From Halomonas meridiana (GTDB lineage Bacteria > Pseudomonadota > Gammaproteobacteria > Pseudomonadales > Halomonadaceae): 64,000 bases of DNA. The position numbers and the translations under genes are program-made. Location of the stretch: NCBI RefSeq assembly GCF_009846525.1, contig NZ_CP024621.1, positions 806,001 through 870,000 of the forward strand. Reading direction: 5' to 3'. Below are positions 28,826 through 38,180 of the stretch, one piece after another; position 1 is the stretch's first letter; every line of letters starts with the position of its first letter. The notes beneath the pieces were generated by a model. That model worked only from the letters and a program-made list of their open reading frames with translations, was not told where the DNA came from and did no database searches.

Positions 28826-29404
28826 ATGAAGATACTGTTGATCAATGGCGGTAAAGCGTTTGCCCACTCTGGTGGTGAACTCAACAATACCCTGCATGCC
28901 GTGGCGGTGGATACGCTGAAAGAGCTGGGCCATGAGGTGCGCGAAACGGTCATCGAGCAGGGCTACGAGGTGGCTGTGGAAGTCGAAAATTACCTGTGGG
29001 CAGACAGCATCGTGTATCAAATGCCCGGCTGGTGGATGGGCACGCCCTGGACCGTCAAGCGCTACATTGATGAAGTCTTCACTGAAGGCCATGGCGCTCT
29101 GTACGCAAGCGATGGACGCACTCGTCAAGACCCGACCCAACAGTACGGTAGCGGCGGCCTGCTGCAAGGCCGCCACTACATGCTGTCGCTGACCTGGAAC
29201 GCGCCGATTGAAGCGTTCGACGAGCCAGGTAACTTCTTCGAAGGCCGTGGCGTGGATGGCGTGTATTTCCCGTTCCACAAGTCTCAGGAGTTCATTGGTC
29301 TCAAGGCCCAGCCGACCTTCATTGCCAACGACGTGATCAAGGCGCCAGACGTAGAGCGTGACAAAGCCGCGTATCGCGCCCACCTGCGCCGCGTGTTTGG
29401 TTAA
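28826..29404 (+). CDS. mdaB: NAD(P)H-dependent oxidoreductase, MdaB-like quinone reductase
   Basis: 192 aa, the length of E. coli MdaB. Flavodoxin-like fold: starts KILLINGGKAFAHSGGELN, then the conserved YQMPGWWMGTPWTVKRYIDEV. A Gly-rich GSGGLLQGRHYMLSLTWNAP and the final VIKAPDVERD follow. MdaB is a FAD/NADPH quinone reductase that limits redox cycling. Start ATG 28826 with GTGAGG upstream. Divergent LysR gene probably controls it; a strong terminator follows. Confidence 0.9.
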   Translation: MKILLINGGKAFAHSGGELNNTLHAVAVDTLKELGHEVRETVIEQGYEVAVEVENYLWADSIVYQMPGWWMGTPWTVKRYIDEVFTEGHGALYASDGRTRQDPTQQYGSGGLLQGRHYMLSLTWNAPIEAFDEPGNFFEGRGVDGVYFPFHKSQEFIGLKAQPTFIANDVIKAPDVERDKAAYRAHLRRVFG

Positions 29405-29444
29405 GGCGCTGCGCTGCTAAAGCATTCCACACGCATTAAAACAG

Positions 29445-29474
29445 ACGCCCACCGACAACGGTGGGCGTTTTTTT
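29445..29474 (+). terminator. Rho-independent terminator after mdaB
   Basis: 9-bp stem acgcccacc / ggtgggcgt with a 6-nt loop followed by seven Ts. Confidence 0.9.
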
Positions 29475-29495
29475 GTGCCACGTTTAGCGCTCTGC

Positions 29496-30980
29496 TCAGG
29501 CTTTGCGCGGTGAATGAGCCGGTAAGCGCAGGCAGAAGGAGGCGCCCCCTGCGGCTAGGTTCGTCACCTGAATATCCCCGCCCTGGAGGGTCATAATTCG
29601 TCGGGCAATCGCCAGCCCCAACCCGGCGTGTCTGGTGCTGCCAGACACATCGCCGCGATAGAACGGCTCGAAAATATGCGGTAGGTCCTTGGGGGCAATA
29701 CCGGGGCCGTTGTCTTGTACATGCACCTCGGGCTGGCCGTCGGTGTGGCCTACGATGACCTTGATGTTGCCTCCTGCTGGGCTGTAGGCAATGGCGTTGC
29801 TGATTAGGTTATCCAGTACCCGTTCAGTCATGGCGAGGTCGGCGTACGTGGTGGGTAACGCGGGGTCGCCGCTGAGGGTCAGGGTTAGCGCGCGCTCTTG
29901 GGCTGCTTGGCTGTGCTTTTGCACCACATCGTTGACCAATTCGGCCAGAGGGAAAGGCTCGGGCATCGGCTGTTTCTCCCGCGCTTCCAGGGCGGCCAGC
30001 TCAAATAGCTCATCCACCAAGCGGCTTAAGCGGCGGCCCTCTTTTAGGGCGATGTCTAAAAAGCGGTCCTGCTCGTCGGGGCTCAGGCGGTCACGGCGTA
30101 GTTTCAGGCTTTCGATATACCCCTGCATGGAGGCCAGCGGCGTGCGCAGGTCATGGGAAACCTGGGCCACCAGTTGGCGGCGTTGAGCATCTTTTTCGGT
30201 CAGTTGCTCTATCTGAGAGGCAATGCGCGTGGCCATGTCGTCAAAGGCCACCCCGAGATAGTCAATCTCATCGCGAACAACGGGGCGTTTATCACGCCAA
30301 GTGGCGGTTGGGGTTTGGCGCATGCCACTGCTCTCGAAATCTGCCACCAAGCGGGTAAGGGCTCTCAACCGGCGGGTGAGCAGGCGGAATAGCGTGAGGC
30401 CGGCAATCATGGCGACTGCCAAGCTGACCAGCAGCGCCCACATGCCCATGGTTAGCCGCTGGGCGCTGCGGGCCACTTGGTCAGCGGCGTCGTACTCTTC
30501 GCCGCGCAGCACCACGTAGAGATACCCTTCTGGGGCGTCAGCGCTGGGCACTGGCGTGACAGAAAAGACTTTTTGGCGCTCTTGGCTGCGCGGGTCATCG
30601 CCGAGCACGGGGTAGTGGCTGGGGTCTTCCAGCAGCCGATGGATAGGGGCTAGCGACACGCGCTCCCGGTTGATCTGCGCCGGGTCGGCGGAGTAAGAGC
30701 GTATCGTGCCTTCTAAATCCAGCAGATAGATTTCTAAGCTGGGGTTGATGGTCATATAGAGTGCGAAGAGCGCTTCTAAAGCGCTGCGGTCGAGCTGGCC
30801 ATCGCGGACGAGGTGTTGATCGTTGACCAGGTTTTTGGCGAGGTCGCGGTGCAGGGCTTGGTTCACTGAGGCGCTATATTCTCGCAGCGTGTACAGGCTG
30901 ATGACCGTGTAGAGCAGGCCAATGGCCAGCAGCAGGACAAAAAGCCCCAGCGATAGGCGGGTATAGAGTGTTTTCAGCAT
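29496..30980 (-). CDS. Sensor histidine kinase (HAMP, HisKA, HATPase)
   Basis: 494 aa. Helix 1 ~10-32, a periplasmic sensor region of ~140 residues, helix 2 ~178-200, HAMP domain, HisKA with phospho-acceptor His276 in SHDLRTPLASMQG, and an ATPase domain with N-box LDNLISNAIAYS and G-boxes DNGPGIAPKD and GLGLAI. Follows the response regulator gene with 3 nt between, in the same operon. The sensor region carries no recognisable ligand motif. The Met/Asp-rich secreted peptide encoded upstream suggests an envelope or metal stimulus. Confidence 0.94.
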   Translation of the reverse strand: MLKTLYTRLSLGLFVLLLAIGLLYTVISLYTLREYSASVNQALHRDLAKNLVNDQHLVRDGQLDRSALEALFALYMTINPSLEIYLLDLEGTIRSYSADPAQINRERVSLAPIHRLLEDPSHYPVLGDDPRSQERQKVFSVTPVPSADAPEGYLYVVLRGEEYDAADQVARSAQRLTMGMWALLVSLAVAMIAGLTLFRLLTRRLRALTRLVADFESSGMRQTPTATWRDKRPVVRDEIDYLGVAFDDMATRIASQIEQLTEKDAQRRQLVAQVSHDLRTPLASMQGYIESLKLRRDRLSPDEQDRFLDIALKEGRRLSRLVDELFELAALEAREKQPMPEPFPLAELVNDVVQKHSQAAQERALTLTLSGDPALPTTYADLAMTERVLDNLISNAIAYSPAGGNIKVIVGHTDGQPEVHVQDNGPGIAPKDLPHIFEPFYRGDVSGSTRHAGLGLAIARRIMTLQGGDIQVTNLAAGGASFCLRLPAHSPRKA

Positions 30981-30983
30981 GGT

Positions 30984-31685
30984 TTATTCGCGAAAGCGAT
31001 AGCCGACACCCCAGACGGTCTGGATGAACGCGGGGTGGGCGGGGTCGGCTTCGATCTTGCCTCGCAGGCGGTTAATGTGGGTGTTGACGGTGTGCTCGTA
31101 CCCTTCATGGCTATATCCCCAGACGGTATTGAGCAGCTGTACCCGGCTAAAGACGCGGCCTGGGTGGCTGGCAAAGTGCCAAAGCAGATCAAACTCTCGA
31201 GCGGTTAATTCGACCAGCTGTTCATTAATAAAAACGCGCCTGCGTACCGGGTCGATACGCAGGCCATCGGCGGTTAGCTCGCGCTCTTTGGTTTTTTCAA
31301 GTGAGGCGGACGCCATAGCATCCACTCGCCGAAACAGCGCTTTTACTCGGGCGGAAAGCTCCGCCACGCTGAACGGCTTCGTGAGGTAGTCATCCGCTCC
31401 CATTTCCAACCCCAGTACTCTGTCCAGCTCGGTGCTTTTGGCTGTCAGCATCAAGACGGGCACATAGCCGGGGGAGGAGCGGATGTCGCGACAGACCGAT
31501 AGCCCATCCAAGCCGGGCAGCATCAGATCGAGAATCACCAGGTCGATACCGCCTTCGCGAAAACGCATGAGCCCTGTATCTCCCCGGTCATAAAGAACAG
31601 GCGTCATGCCCAGCTCGGCCACGTGCATACGAACCAGCTCGCCAATACCTGGGTTGTCCTCGATGATCAGTACGTTTCGCGTCAT
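30984..31685 (-). CDS. OmpR/PhoB family response regulator
   Basis: 233 aa. Receiver domain with acidic pocket E9/D10, phospho-acceptor Asp53 in VILDLMLPGLDG, and Lys in DDYLTKPF. The C-terminal winged helix has ELTAREFDLLWHFASHPGRVFSR and VNTHINRLRGKIE. Lies between the secreted Met/Asp-rich peptide gene (26 bp upstream) and the kinase gene, all in one direction. Target genes not identifiable from the window; autoregulation of the operon is likely. Confidence 0.95.
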   Translation of the reverse strand: MTRNVLIIEDNPGIGELVRMHVAELGMTPVLYDRGDTGLMRFREGGIDLVILDLMLPGLDGLSVCRDIRSSPGYVPVLMLTAKSTELDRVLGLEMGADDYLTKPFSVAELSARVKALFRRVDAMASASLEKTKERELTADGLRIDPVRRRVFINEQLVELTAREFDLLWHFASHPGRVFSRVQLLNTVWGYSHEGYEHTVNTHINRLRGKIEADPAHPAFIQTVWGVGYRFRE

Positions 31686-31710
31686 AGCTTCCTGGCTCTC
31701 GAAAGGGGCG

Positions 31711-31992
31711 TTACTCTTTCATGCTGTCGGTGGTGTCCATGTGATCGCTCTCCATGCTCATGTCGTCATCCATGGCCATACTGTCTTCAGACATGCCTTC
31801 ATCTATCATGCCGTGCTCGTCCATATCGCCATCCATTGTGTCACCCATTGAGTCGTCCATGGAGTGGCTCATGCCATCGGATTGCATATTGTCTTGCATC
31901 ATGCCGCCATCGTTTTTCATCTCTTCTGCATGGCTGACCGTTGCCATCAGGCTGAATAGGCATAATGCTGCCAGAGTGGTGAACTTGTTCAT
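31711..31992 (-). CDS. Secreted Met/Asp-rich repeat peptide
   Basis: 93 aa from ATG 31992. A clear Sec signal (LAALCLFSLMATVSHA, cleavage ~22) is followed by ~70 residues made almost entirely of Met, Asp, Ser, Glu, Gly and His in an irregular MxxD-type repeat. It recalls the small MXKDX-repeat periplasmic peptides, but with acidic residues in place of Lys. Such Met/Asp/His-rich peptides could bind copper, silver or calcium; this is inference. First gene ahead of the response regulator and sensor kinase. Confidence 0.8.
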   Translation of the reverse strand: MNKFTTLAALCLFSLMATVSHAEEMKNDGGMMQDNMQSDGMSHSMDDSMGDTMDGDMDEHGMIDEGMSEDSMAMDDDMSMESDHMDTTDSMKE

Positions 31993-32193
31993 GTGCGTAA
32001 CTCTCCGAGAGAAGGCCTGCCGGGTTGGTAGGCTCACTGTTAGTCTCGGCGCTCCTCGTCACGGGAACATCACGGGGTGTTAAAGAGTTTATCTCGCAAG
32101 TTTAACGAATGTATAACGCAGCGCCGCGAATACCGGTAGATACCGCGACTGTTCATAAAATCGACTCATAAAAACTGCGCATAAGGAACCTCC

Positions 32194-33168
32194 GTGACCA
32201 CGAACCGCCGTGAACTCGTCTCGCTGGTTGAGCGAGGCGTTATCTCACCTGATCAAGTAGCCAAGGCCGTGAGCGTGTCGGGCCTGCATCCTACGCCTCG
32301 CGCCTGGGCGGCACTGCTGGATAGGCTGCTGCTGTGGCTAGGCGGCTTGGCACTGGCTTTTGCTGTGCTGTTTTTCGTGGCGTACCACTGGGTGTCGATG
32401 GGCCACTGGCTGCGCTTTGGCTTGGTGCAGGCGGCGCTATTGGTGGCCATTGGGGCAGCGGTTTGGCGGCCTGCCAGCCGCCGGGTGGTTCAGGTCGCGC
32501 TGTCCACTGCCTTTGTTTTGTTGGGCGTTCTGCTGGCGCTTGTTGGGCAGGTGTACCAAACCGGCGCAGACCCGTGGCAGCTCTTTTTCGCTTGGGCCCT
32601 CTTGGGGCTGCCGTGGGTATGGGCGGCGCGTTTTAGCCCGCTTTGGCTGGTATGGCTGGGCGTGGGGAATCTGGCGATTTGGCTGCATGCCAGCGTATTG
32701 GGTTGGGGCGTGAATGGCCGCTTTCTCGCCGGGGAGTCGGGCTTATGGGGGCTTTGGGCAGCCAACGTAGCGGCGCAAACGGTGTGGGAGTGGGGCGCCC
32801 AGCGACGGGGCTGGCCTGGGCGTTGGGCAATACGCGTTCTAGCGCTGGGCAGTGGCCTACCCATCACGCTGCTCATGATGAGCTGGGTAGCTGGGTTCAC
32901 CTTTGGCGTCACGCCAAGCGCGTTGCTTTACCCCGTTTGGTTGGCTGCGCTGTATGGCGTTTATCGTTGGTGGCGGTTGGATCTGTTGATGCTGGCCGGT
33001 GGCTGCGTATCGGTTATCGCCGTGCTGACGCTTTGTATGGCTCGCATGGTGATGTGGGAGGGGCAAGGCGATCCAGGCGGACTGCTGATCGTTGCCGTGA
33101 CGGTATTTGCGCTAGGAGCGGCAGCCGTAGCGTGGCTAAAACGCCTACAGCGTGAGGCTATCCAATGA
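32194..33168 (+). CDS. DUF2157 multi-helix membrane protein
   Basis: 324 aa from a GTG with AAGGA 7 nt upstream. An N-terminal ~30-residue cytoplasmic helix region typical of DUF2157 is followed by about nine membrane helices with aromatic-rich loops. First gene of an operon with DUF4401 and GDYXXLXY-domain genes, overlapping the next by 4 nt (ATGA). Function of the module is unknown. Confidence 0.85.
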   Translation: MTTNRRELVSLVERGVISPDQVAKAVSVSGLHPTPRAWAALLDRLLLWLGGLALAFAVLFFVAYHWVSMGHWLRFGLVQAALLVAIGAAVWRPASRRVVQVALSTAFVLLGVLLALVGQVYQTGADPWQLFFAWALLGLPWVWAARFSPLWLVWLGVGNLAIWLHASVLGWGVNGRFLAGESGLWGLWAANVAAQTVWEWGAQRRGWPGRWAIRVLALGSGLPITLLMMSWVAGFTFGVTPSALLYPVWLAALYGVYRWWRLDLLMLAGGCVSVIAVLTLCMARMVMWEGQGDPGGLLIVAVTVFALGAAAVAWLKRLQREAIQ

Positions 33169-34238
33169 GCCAACAATATTCACCGTTGAAGCAAGCACTC
33201 GCGCAAGCGGGAGTGGTTCTGAATGAGCGGGCCACTGCCACGCATTCTATGCCCTGGTTCGTGCGCGGCGTTCAAGCGCTATCGGGCTGGCTGGCCGCGC
33301 TGTTTTTGTTGGGGTTTATCGCGACCGGCGTGGTGTGGGTGCTAGAAAGCCCGCTTGCTGCCTTACTGGTCGGCGGAGTAATGGTACTAGGCGCGTATGC
33401 GCTGCTGCGACGCTCACCCGGCAGCGATGTGATGGAGCATATGGCGCTGGCGTTTAGCTTAGCTGGGCAGCTGTTGATCGCGTGGCCGCTAGCGGATGCG
33501 CTTAGCTTTTCTGTGGGCTTGGGCTGGGCACTGGTGATCATGCAAATGGCCGTGGCATGGGGGATGCCAAGTCGCCTTCACCGCTTTGTGGCCGTGGTGT
33601 TGGCGTGCCTTGCTTTGGAGTTTTCGCTTGCCGCCAGTGGGTTGACGCAGGTGGCGAGTGGCTTTGTGGTATTAGCGCTGGTGGGGCTGTGGTTGAACGA
33701 GTTTCGCTGGCCGGAGCGCCTGAGCGATATGCATGCCTGGGGCATGGGCCTGTTAGTGGGCGTGCTGATGCTGCAAGGCGTTGCCCATGCAGGGCAGGCG
33801 CTGTGGCTAGGCCACTTTACGGAGCGGGACGCCCTTTCCCCGATGCTCAGCCGAAGCATCAGCACGGCGTTGGCAGGCGTGGCGCTGTTATGGGTGGCAC
33901 ATACGGCGCTGAGCCGCCACTCGCCTTCAAGCAGTGTGATGTGGGCGGTGTATGGCGCTGCCTTGCTGGTGGCGGTGCTCGCTTATTTTGCGCCTGGGCT
34001 GAGTAGCGGCATCGCGGTGCTACTACTGGGCGCTGCGATTAGCCATCGGGTGTTAATGGCCAGCGGCATACTCCTGCTGCTGGCAGCGGTCAGCGCCTAT
34101 TACTACTGGTTAGATATCTCGCTGCTTCATAAGGCAGCGCTGCTGTGTGTGCTGGGCTTCGCGCTGTTAGCGCTGCGTTGGGGGTTGCAACGCTGGCGCT
34201 TAGCGACAACAAAAAGAGGTGAACACCATGGCCGCTAG
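33165..34238 (+). CDS. DUF4401 multi-helix membrane protein
   Basis: 357 aa with about ten hydrophobic helices. The conserved N-terminal LSGWLAALFLLGFIATGV and C-terminal SAYYYWLDISLLHKAALLCVLG segments fit DUF4401. Middle gene of the DUF2157-DUF4401-GDYXXLXY operon, overlapping both neighbours. Unknown function; obligatory co-occurrence of these three families suggests a membrane complex. Confidence 0.85.
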   Translation: MSQQYSPLKQALAQAGVVLNERATATHSMPWFVRGVQALSGWLAALFLLGFIATGVVWVLESPLAALLVGGVMVLGAYALLRRSPGSDVMEHMALAFSLAGQLLIAWPLADALSFSVGLGWALVIMQMAVAWGMPSRLHRFVAVVLACLALEFSLAASGLTQVASGFVVLALVGLWLNEFRWPERLSDMHAWGMGLLVGVLMLQGVAHAGQALWLGHFTERDALSPMLSRSISTALAGVALLWVAHTALSRHSPSSSVMWAVYGAALLVAVLAYFAPGLSSGIAVLLLGAAISHRVLMASGILLLLAAVSAYYYWLDISLLHKAALLCVLGFALLALRWGLQRWRLATTKRGEHHGR

Positions 34239-34749
34239 CGTTAGGCGTTTTCGATGGGTGGTCCTGCTGGCCACGCTGGCGGTGTTGGTCGTGGTCAACA
34301 GCGCCATTTGGCAGAAGGAGCGTCATATCGCGCAAGGGGAGGTGGTTTACCTGGAACTGGCCCCGGTCGATCCCCGCTCCCTAATGCAGGGCGACTATAT
34401 GGCGCTCAACTTTGCCCTGGCGAACCGCCTGCAAAGCGAGCTGTATCAGCGCGGTGAGACCCCTTCAGCCTCAATGAATGGTGACGTGGTCGTCCGTGTC
34501 GATAGCGCTCGAGTTGCTCACTTTCAACGTATAGACGATGGCACGCCGCTGGAAGCGGATGAGCGGCGCTTACAGTTTCGCCTGCGCCATGGGCAGGTGC
34601 GTTTTGCCACCAACGCCTTCTTCTTTCAGGAGGGCCACGCCGAGCGCTATGAGACGGCCCATTACGGCGAGTTTCGCGTCAATAAAGAGGGCGAGTTGTT
34701 GCTCACCGCGCTGTATGACGACACCTTCCAGCGTTTGGGAGAAGATTGA
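34228..34749 (+). CDS. GDYXXLXY domain-containing protein
   Basis: 173 aa from ATG 34228 with AGAGG upstream. One N-terminal membrane anchor (WVVLLATLAVLVVVNSAIW) and a periplasmic domain containing the family motif at LMQGDYMALNF (last Tyr replaced by Phe). Ends with the typical GEFRVNKEGELLLTAL. Third gene of the DUF2157/DUF4401 operon, overlapping the preceding stop by 11 nt. Function unknown. Confidence 0.87.
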   Translation: MAASVRRFRWVVLLATLAVLVVVNSAIWQKERHIAQGEVVYLELAPVDPRSLMQGDYMALNFALANRLQSELYQRGETPSASMNGDVVVRVDSARVAHFQRIDDGTPLEADERRLQFRLRHGQVRFATNAFFFQEGHAERYETAHYGEFRVNKEGELLLTALYDDTFQRLGED

Positions 34750-34847
34750 CCGCGCTTCGGGCAGTCCGGGGCCGTTTCAGCTATACCCTTACTACGTGCA
34801 CCACCGTATTTGACTCGTATTACGTGAACGTCGATGGGAGACTGGTG

Positions 34848-35795
34848 ATGAGTTGGATGCCTGATATCGAGCCGAACTGCCCCTCCGCTGGCCGTTTGGA
34901 AGACATCGAAACGCTGATTGTGCCTCGCGCTCGCGACATTGGCGGTTTTGCAGTGCGCCGAGCGTTGCCTGCTCCGAAACGGCAAATGGTGGGGCCGTTC
35001 ATCTTTTTCGACCAGATGGGCCCGGCCGAATTCCTCCGTGAAGAGGGCATCGACGTGCGGCCGCACCCACACATTGGGTTAGCAACGGTCACCTACCTTT
35101 ACCAAGGGGAGTTCCAGCACCGCGATAGCTTGGGAACGAACCAGATGATTTATCCTGGCGCGGTGAATTGGATGGTCGCGGGTAATGGCGTCACCCACTC
35201 TGAGCGGACCAGCCCCACCACCCGCGAACGCGACCACTCGCTGTTTGGCATTCAAACCTGGGTGGCACTGCCCGAGGCGTATGAGGACAAGCCCGCCAGC
35301 TTTGCCCACCACGGTGAAGAGACGCTGCCGCTGCTCAGTGGTGAAGGGAAAAACGTACGCCTGATTCTGGGCACGGCCTGGGGCGAGCGCTCTCCCGTAG
35401 AGACCTTCTCCGATATGTTCTACGCCGACGCGGTGCTTGCCCCAGGCGCGAAATTGCCACTGCCGGATCATCACGAAGACCGCGGGCTTTATGTGACCTC
35501 CGGCGCAATTCTCGTGGCCGGTGAGACGTTCGAGGCTGGGCGTATGATGGTGTTTCGGCCGGGCGATGCGATGACCGTGGTGGCAGGGGAGCAGGGGGCA
35601 CGTTTGATGCTGCTGGGAGGGGAAACCCTCAATGGCCCGCGCTATATCTCGTGGAATTTCGTCGCCTCCTCGCGTGAAAAACTGGACGCCGCCAAGCAAG
35701 CGTGGATCGAGGGCGACTTCGAACACGGGCGTTTTAAGCTTCCTCCGGACGATGACCGCGAGTTCATTCCCTTTCCTGGTCAGCCATCGCGTTAG
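34848..35795 (+). CDS. Pirin family bicupin protein
   Basis: 315 aa. The N-terminal cupin holds the pirin metal-site motif RPHPHIGLATVTYLYQGEFQHRDS and MVAGNGVTHSERT; the C-terminal pirin domain has LPLPDHHEDRGLYVTSG. Start placed at ATG 34848 (GGGAG upstream, family-like MSWMPDI). Family members act as quercetinases or redox-responsive cofactors; the true substrate here is unknown. Confidence 0.92.
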   Translation: MSWMPDIEPNCPSAGRLEDIETLIVPRARDIGGFAVRRALPAPKRQMVGPFIFFDQMGPAEFLREEGIDVRPHPHIGLATVTYLYQGEFQHRDSLGTNQMIYPGAVNWMVAGNGVTHSERTSPTTRERDHSLFGIQTWVALPEAYEDKPASFAHHGEETLPLLSGEGKNVRLILGTAWGERSPVETFSDMFYADAVLAPGAKLPLPDHHEDRGLYVTSGAILVAGETFEAGRMMVFRPGDAMTVVAGEQGARLMLLGGETLNGPRYISWNFVASSREKLDAAKQAWIEGDFEHGRFKLPPDDDREFIPFPGQPSR

Positions 35796-35856
35796 CCTTC
35801 GTGCTTGCCGGATGGGGGAACGTGGTCTGTACTTTGTCCAACCATCGACATGGATC

Positions 35857-35876
35857 GCCCACTGATGACAGTGGGC
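35857..35876 (+). other. Perfect hairpin between pirin and mscS genes
   Basis: 8-bp perfect stem gcccactg / cagtgggc with loop atga. It lies 60 bp before the mscS-type start. No T-run follows, so it may be a transcript-stability or leader structure rather than a terminator. Confidence 0.4.
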
Positions 35877-35936
35877 ACGCGGCGCAAGCCGTTGGTGGAT
35901 GGACGTATTGGCTCACTTTCACTAAATAAGGCAAGT

Positions 35937-37733
35937 ATGAAAAATCAAAGCTCATGGCCCGTCTGGTGTGTGCTGGCCGTCACGCTACTTTTTTCCAGCG
36001 TGGGGATGGCGCAAACGCAAGGCGATGAGAGCGACGACTCGCGTTGGTTCACCATGGATGCGATCAACACCGGGTTGGATGACGTACCCGACGATGCAAA
36101 GCGCATGTCGCCTCGGGAGACCATCCGCAGCTTCTTGAATTTCACCGAAGAGGAAAATTACGCCGATGCGGCGCATTTGTTGAACTTGGCGGATATCGAC
36201 CCCAGCGAGCAGGCCACGCGGGGGACCGAGTTGGCCAAACAGCTTGCCGAGATCTTGCGCCGTGGCGAGTGGCTGAATGCCTCCAACCTGCCGGGCCGCC
36301 AGGATGCCGCCATCGAGGACCCTTCTGGCCAGAATCCACTAGCGGGCCAACCCCGACGCAATATCGAGTTAGCCGCGCTGCAGGTGGAAGGCCAAGCCTA
36401 CGATGTGCGGCTGGGGCGCTATCGCGTGGGGGAAGAGGACCCCATCTGGCTGATTATGCCAGAGAGCGTGTCATCGATTCCGACACTGTACGAAGAGTAC
36501 GGCCCTTCCATGCTCGAGAGCTACATTCCTGAACGTTTCAAAGCGTCGTTTGGCGTGCTGAAAATTTGGGAGTGGCTGGCTATCCCCGTTTTTCTGATCA
36601 CCATTGGCATCGTGGGCATCGCGACCTATTACCTGATGGGGCTGATCGCCCGTATTCTGCCCTCCGGTATATCGACGATATTCGCCGACCAGATCGGGGT
36701 GCCGGTGGCGCTCATCGCGATGTCGCTGGTCACTCAAATGCTGCTCGATTACGTGGTGTCGTTTTCAGCGGTGGCCACCACGACGTTCAGGGTGTTGCTA
36801 ATTGCGATCATGGCCTGGGGCGCAGGCACCATTGCGCTGAGGCTGGTCGATACCATCATGCTGCGCATGACCCGCCGCTTGGTGGGGGAGATCGACGACA
36901 CCAAACCCAAAGACAAGCGCCGGCTGCTAACCTCGCTCTACGCCCTGCGTCGAGTGATTATCTTGATCACCGTCGTGTCGGTGTCGGTCTATGTGCTTGG
37001 GCAAATCCAGCTGTTTGAATCTCTAGGGCTTTCCATTCTGGCCTCGGCCAGTGTGTTGGCCGTGCTGGTCGGTATCGCGGGTCAGGCGGTGCTGGGCAAT
37101 ATTCTGTCGTCGTTCCAACTCTCACTGGCCAAGCCCATCCGCATTGGCGATTTAGTGATCTTCGAAGGGCAGTGGTGCTATGTGGAGGGGATTTTCTACA
37201 CTTTCATCCGCCTACGCTCCTGGGATGAGCGGCGGTTGATCGTGCCGGTCACGTACTTTACGTCCAAACCGTTTGAAAACCTCTCGGTGAAGAGCACCAA
37301 GATGTATCGCTTCCTGGAGCTAACCCTGCACCTGAGTGCCGATATCTCCCAGGTACGCGAGAAGTTTTTAGAGTTTGCCAAAGAAGAGGATAGCGTGATC
37401 GAGCACCATAAGCTGCTCTGTTACGTCACCGGCCAAACCGCACACGCACAAACGGTCACCTGCTACTTAATGACGTCCGACCCCATGGCAGGCTGGACCG
37501 CTGAGATGAACGTGCGTGAAAAGTTAATGGCCTATATCCGCGACGAACACCCGGAATGGTGGCCACGCGATGTGGTGGTGATTAGCCATCATGATATTGC
37601 GCGTGGGGAGAGTCAGAGCAAACGCTCCGCATCGAGCGCTAACGAGGGTGTTAGCAGTGGTTCTGAAAAGAGTCCTGGGAATAGCACTGAGAATAACCAA
37701 AGTGAGGGTGGCGAAGCGCCTGCAGCCGACTAA
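35937..37733 (+). CDS. MscS family mechanosensitive ion channel with periplasmic N-domain
   Basis: 598 aa from ATG 35937 (AAGG upstream; the longer open frame is not signal-like). Signal peptide (LAVTLLFSSVGMA), a ~170-residue soluble domain, four to five membrane helices (~195-360), then the MscS pore helix and beta domain. LGLSILASASVLAVLVGIAGQAVLGNILS is the pore helix with Gly/Ala packing and PIRIGDLVIFEGQWCYVEGI the beta domain. The Ser/Glu/Asn-rich C-tail is disordered. Gated by membrane tension to release osmolytes, sensible for a halophile. Confidence 0.92.
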   Translation: MKNQSSWPVWCVLAVTLLFSSVGMAQTQGDESDDSRWFTMDAINTGLDDVPDDAKRMSPRETIRSFLNFTEEENYADAAHLLNLADIDPSEQATRGTELAKQLAEILRRGEWLNASNLPGRQDAAIEDPSGQNPLAGQPRRNIELAALQVEGQAYDVRLGRYRVGEEDPIWLIMPESVSSIPTLYEEYGPSMLESYIPERFKASFGVLKIWEWLAIPVFLITIGIVGIATYYLMGLIARILPSGISTIFADQIGVPVALIAMSLVTQMLLDYVVSFSAVATTTFRVLLIAIMAWGAGTIALRLVDTIMLRMTRRLVGEIDDTKPKDKRRLLTSLYALRRVIILITVVSVSVYVLGQIQLFESLGLSILASASVLAVLVGIAGQAVLGNILSSFQLSLAKPIRIGDLVIFEGQWCYVEGIFYTFIRLRSWDERRLIVPVTYFTSKPFENLSVKSTKMYRFLELTLHLSADISQVREKFLEFAKEEDSVIEHHKLLCYVTGQTAHAQTVTCYLMTSDPMAGWTAEMNVREKLMAYIRDEHPEWWPRDVVVISHHDIARGESQSKRSASSANEGVSSGSEKSPGNSTENNQSEGGEAPAAD

Positions 37734-37772
37734 AAAACGCTGGCGATAAATGTGATTTAGCAACTTTTTCGC

Positions 37773-37791
37773 TACAATTGATGTGAATTCA
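37773..37791 (+). promoter_or_regulatory. Candidate -10 and palindrome ahead of the Xre-RES operon
   Basis: TACAAT (37773-37778) is followed by the palindrome TGAATTCA (37784-37791), 17 bp before the antitoxin start. Xre antitoxins commonly repress their own promoter through such palindromes. No good -35 is visible. Confidence 0.4.
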
Positions 37792-37808
37792 TCATCGAGA
37801 GGTGCTGC

Positions 37809-38180
37809 ATGCCTGCGCTTGCTCAATCTAGGTCGACGCCTGATCAGGTACTCGCGAAAGCGGTGCTACGTGCTGCTGAGCAATTGGGGTTATCGCAATC
37901 AGCGTTAGCTGACGTGCTAGGGGTACACCGCACCACCATTACGCAGCTAAAGAAAAATTTGAAGCTTGACCCAAACTCTAAACAAGGCGAGCTGGCGCTA
38001 CTGCTGATTCGTTTAGCGCGAGCGCTGTTCGCCTTGACGGGAGGAGATCAAGTATGGATTCAGCACTTTATGCGCACGCCCAACCGTGCCACGGGGGGCG
38101 TGCCTGCTGAACAAGTCACACGGCTAGAGGGGCTGTTCGCAGTCCTTAGATTCGTTGATGGGATGCGGGGCAAGGTGTGA
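37809..38180 (+). CDS. MbcA/ParS/Xre family antitoxin
   Basis: 123 aa. N-terminal helix-turn-helix (AAEQLGLSQSALADVLGVHRTTITQLKK) and the C-terminal toxin-binding domain (LLLIRLARALFALTGGDQVWIQHFMRTPNRATGGVP). These are hallmarks of the antitoxin partner of RES toxins. The stop overlaps the toxin start (GTGA), so antitoxin and toxin are translationally coupled. Confidence 0.92.
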   Translation: MPALAQSRSTPDQVLAKAVLRAAEQLGLSQSALADVLGVHRTTITQLKKNLKLDPNSKQGELALLLIRLARALFALTGGDQVWIQHFMRTPNRATGGVPAEQVTRLEGLFAVLRFVDGMRGKV

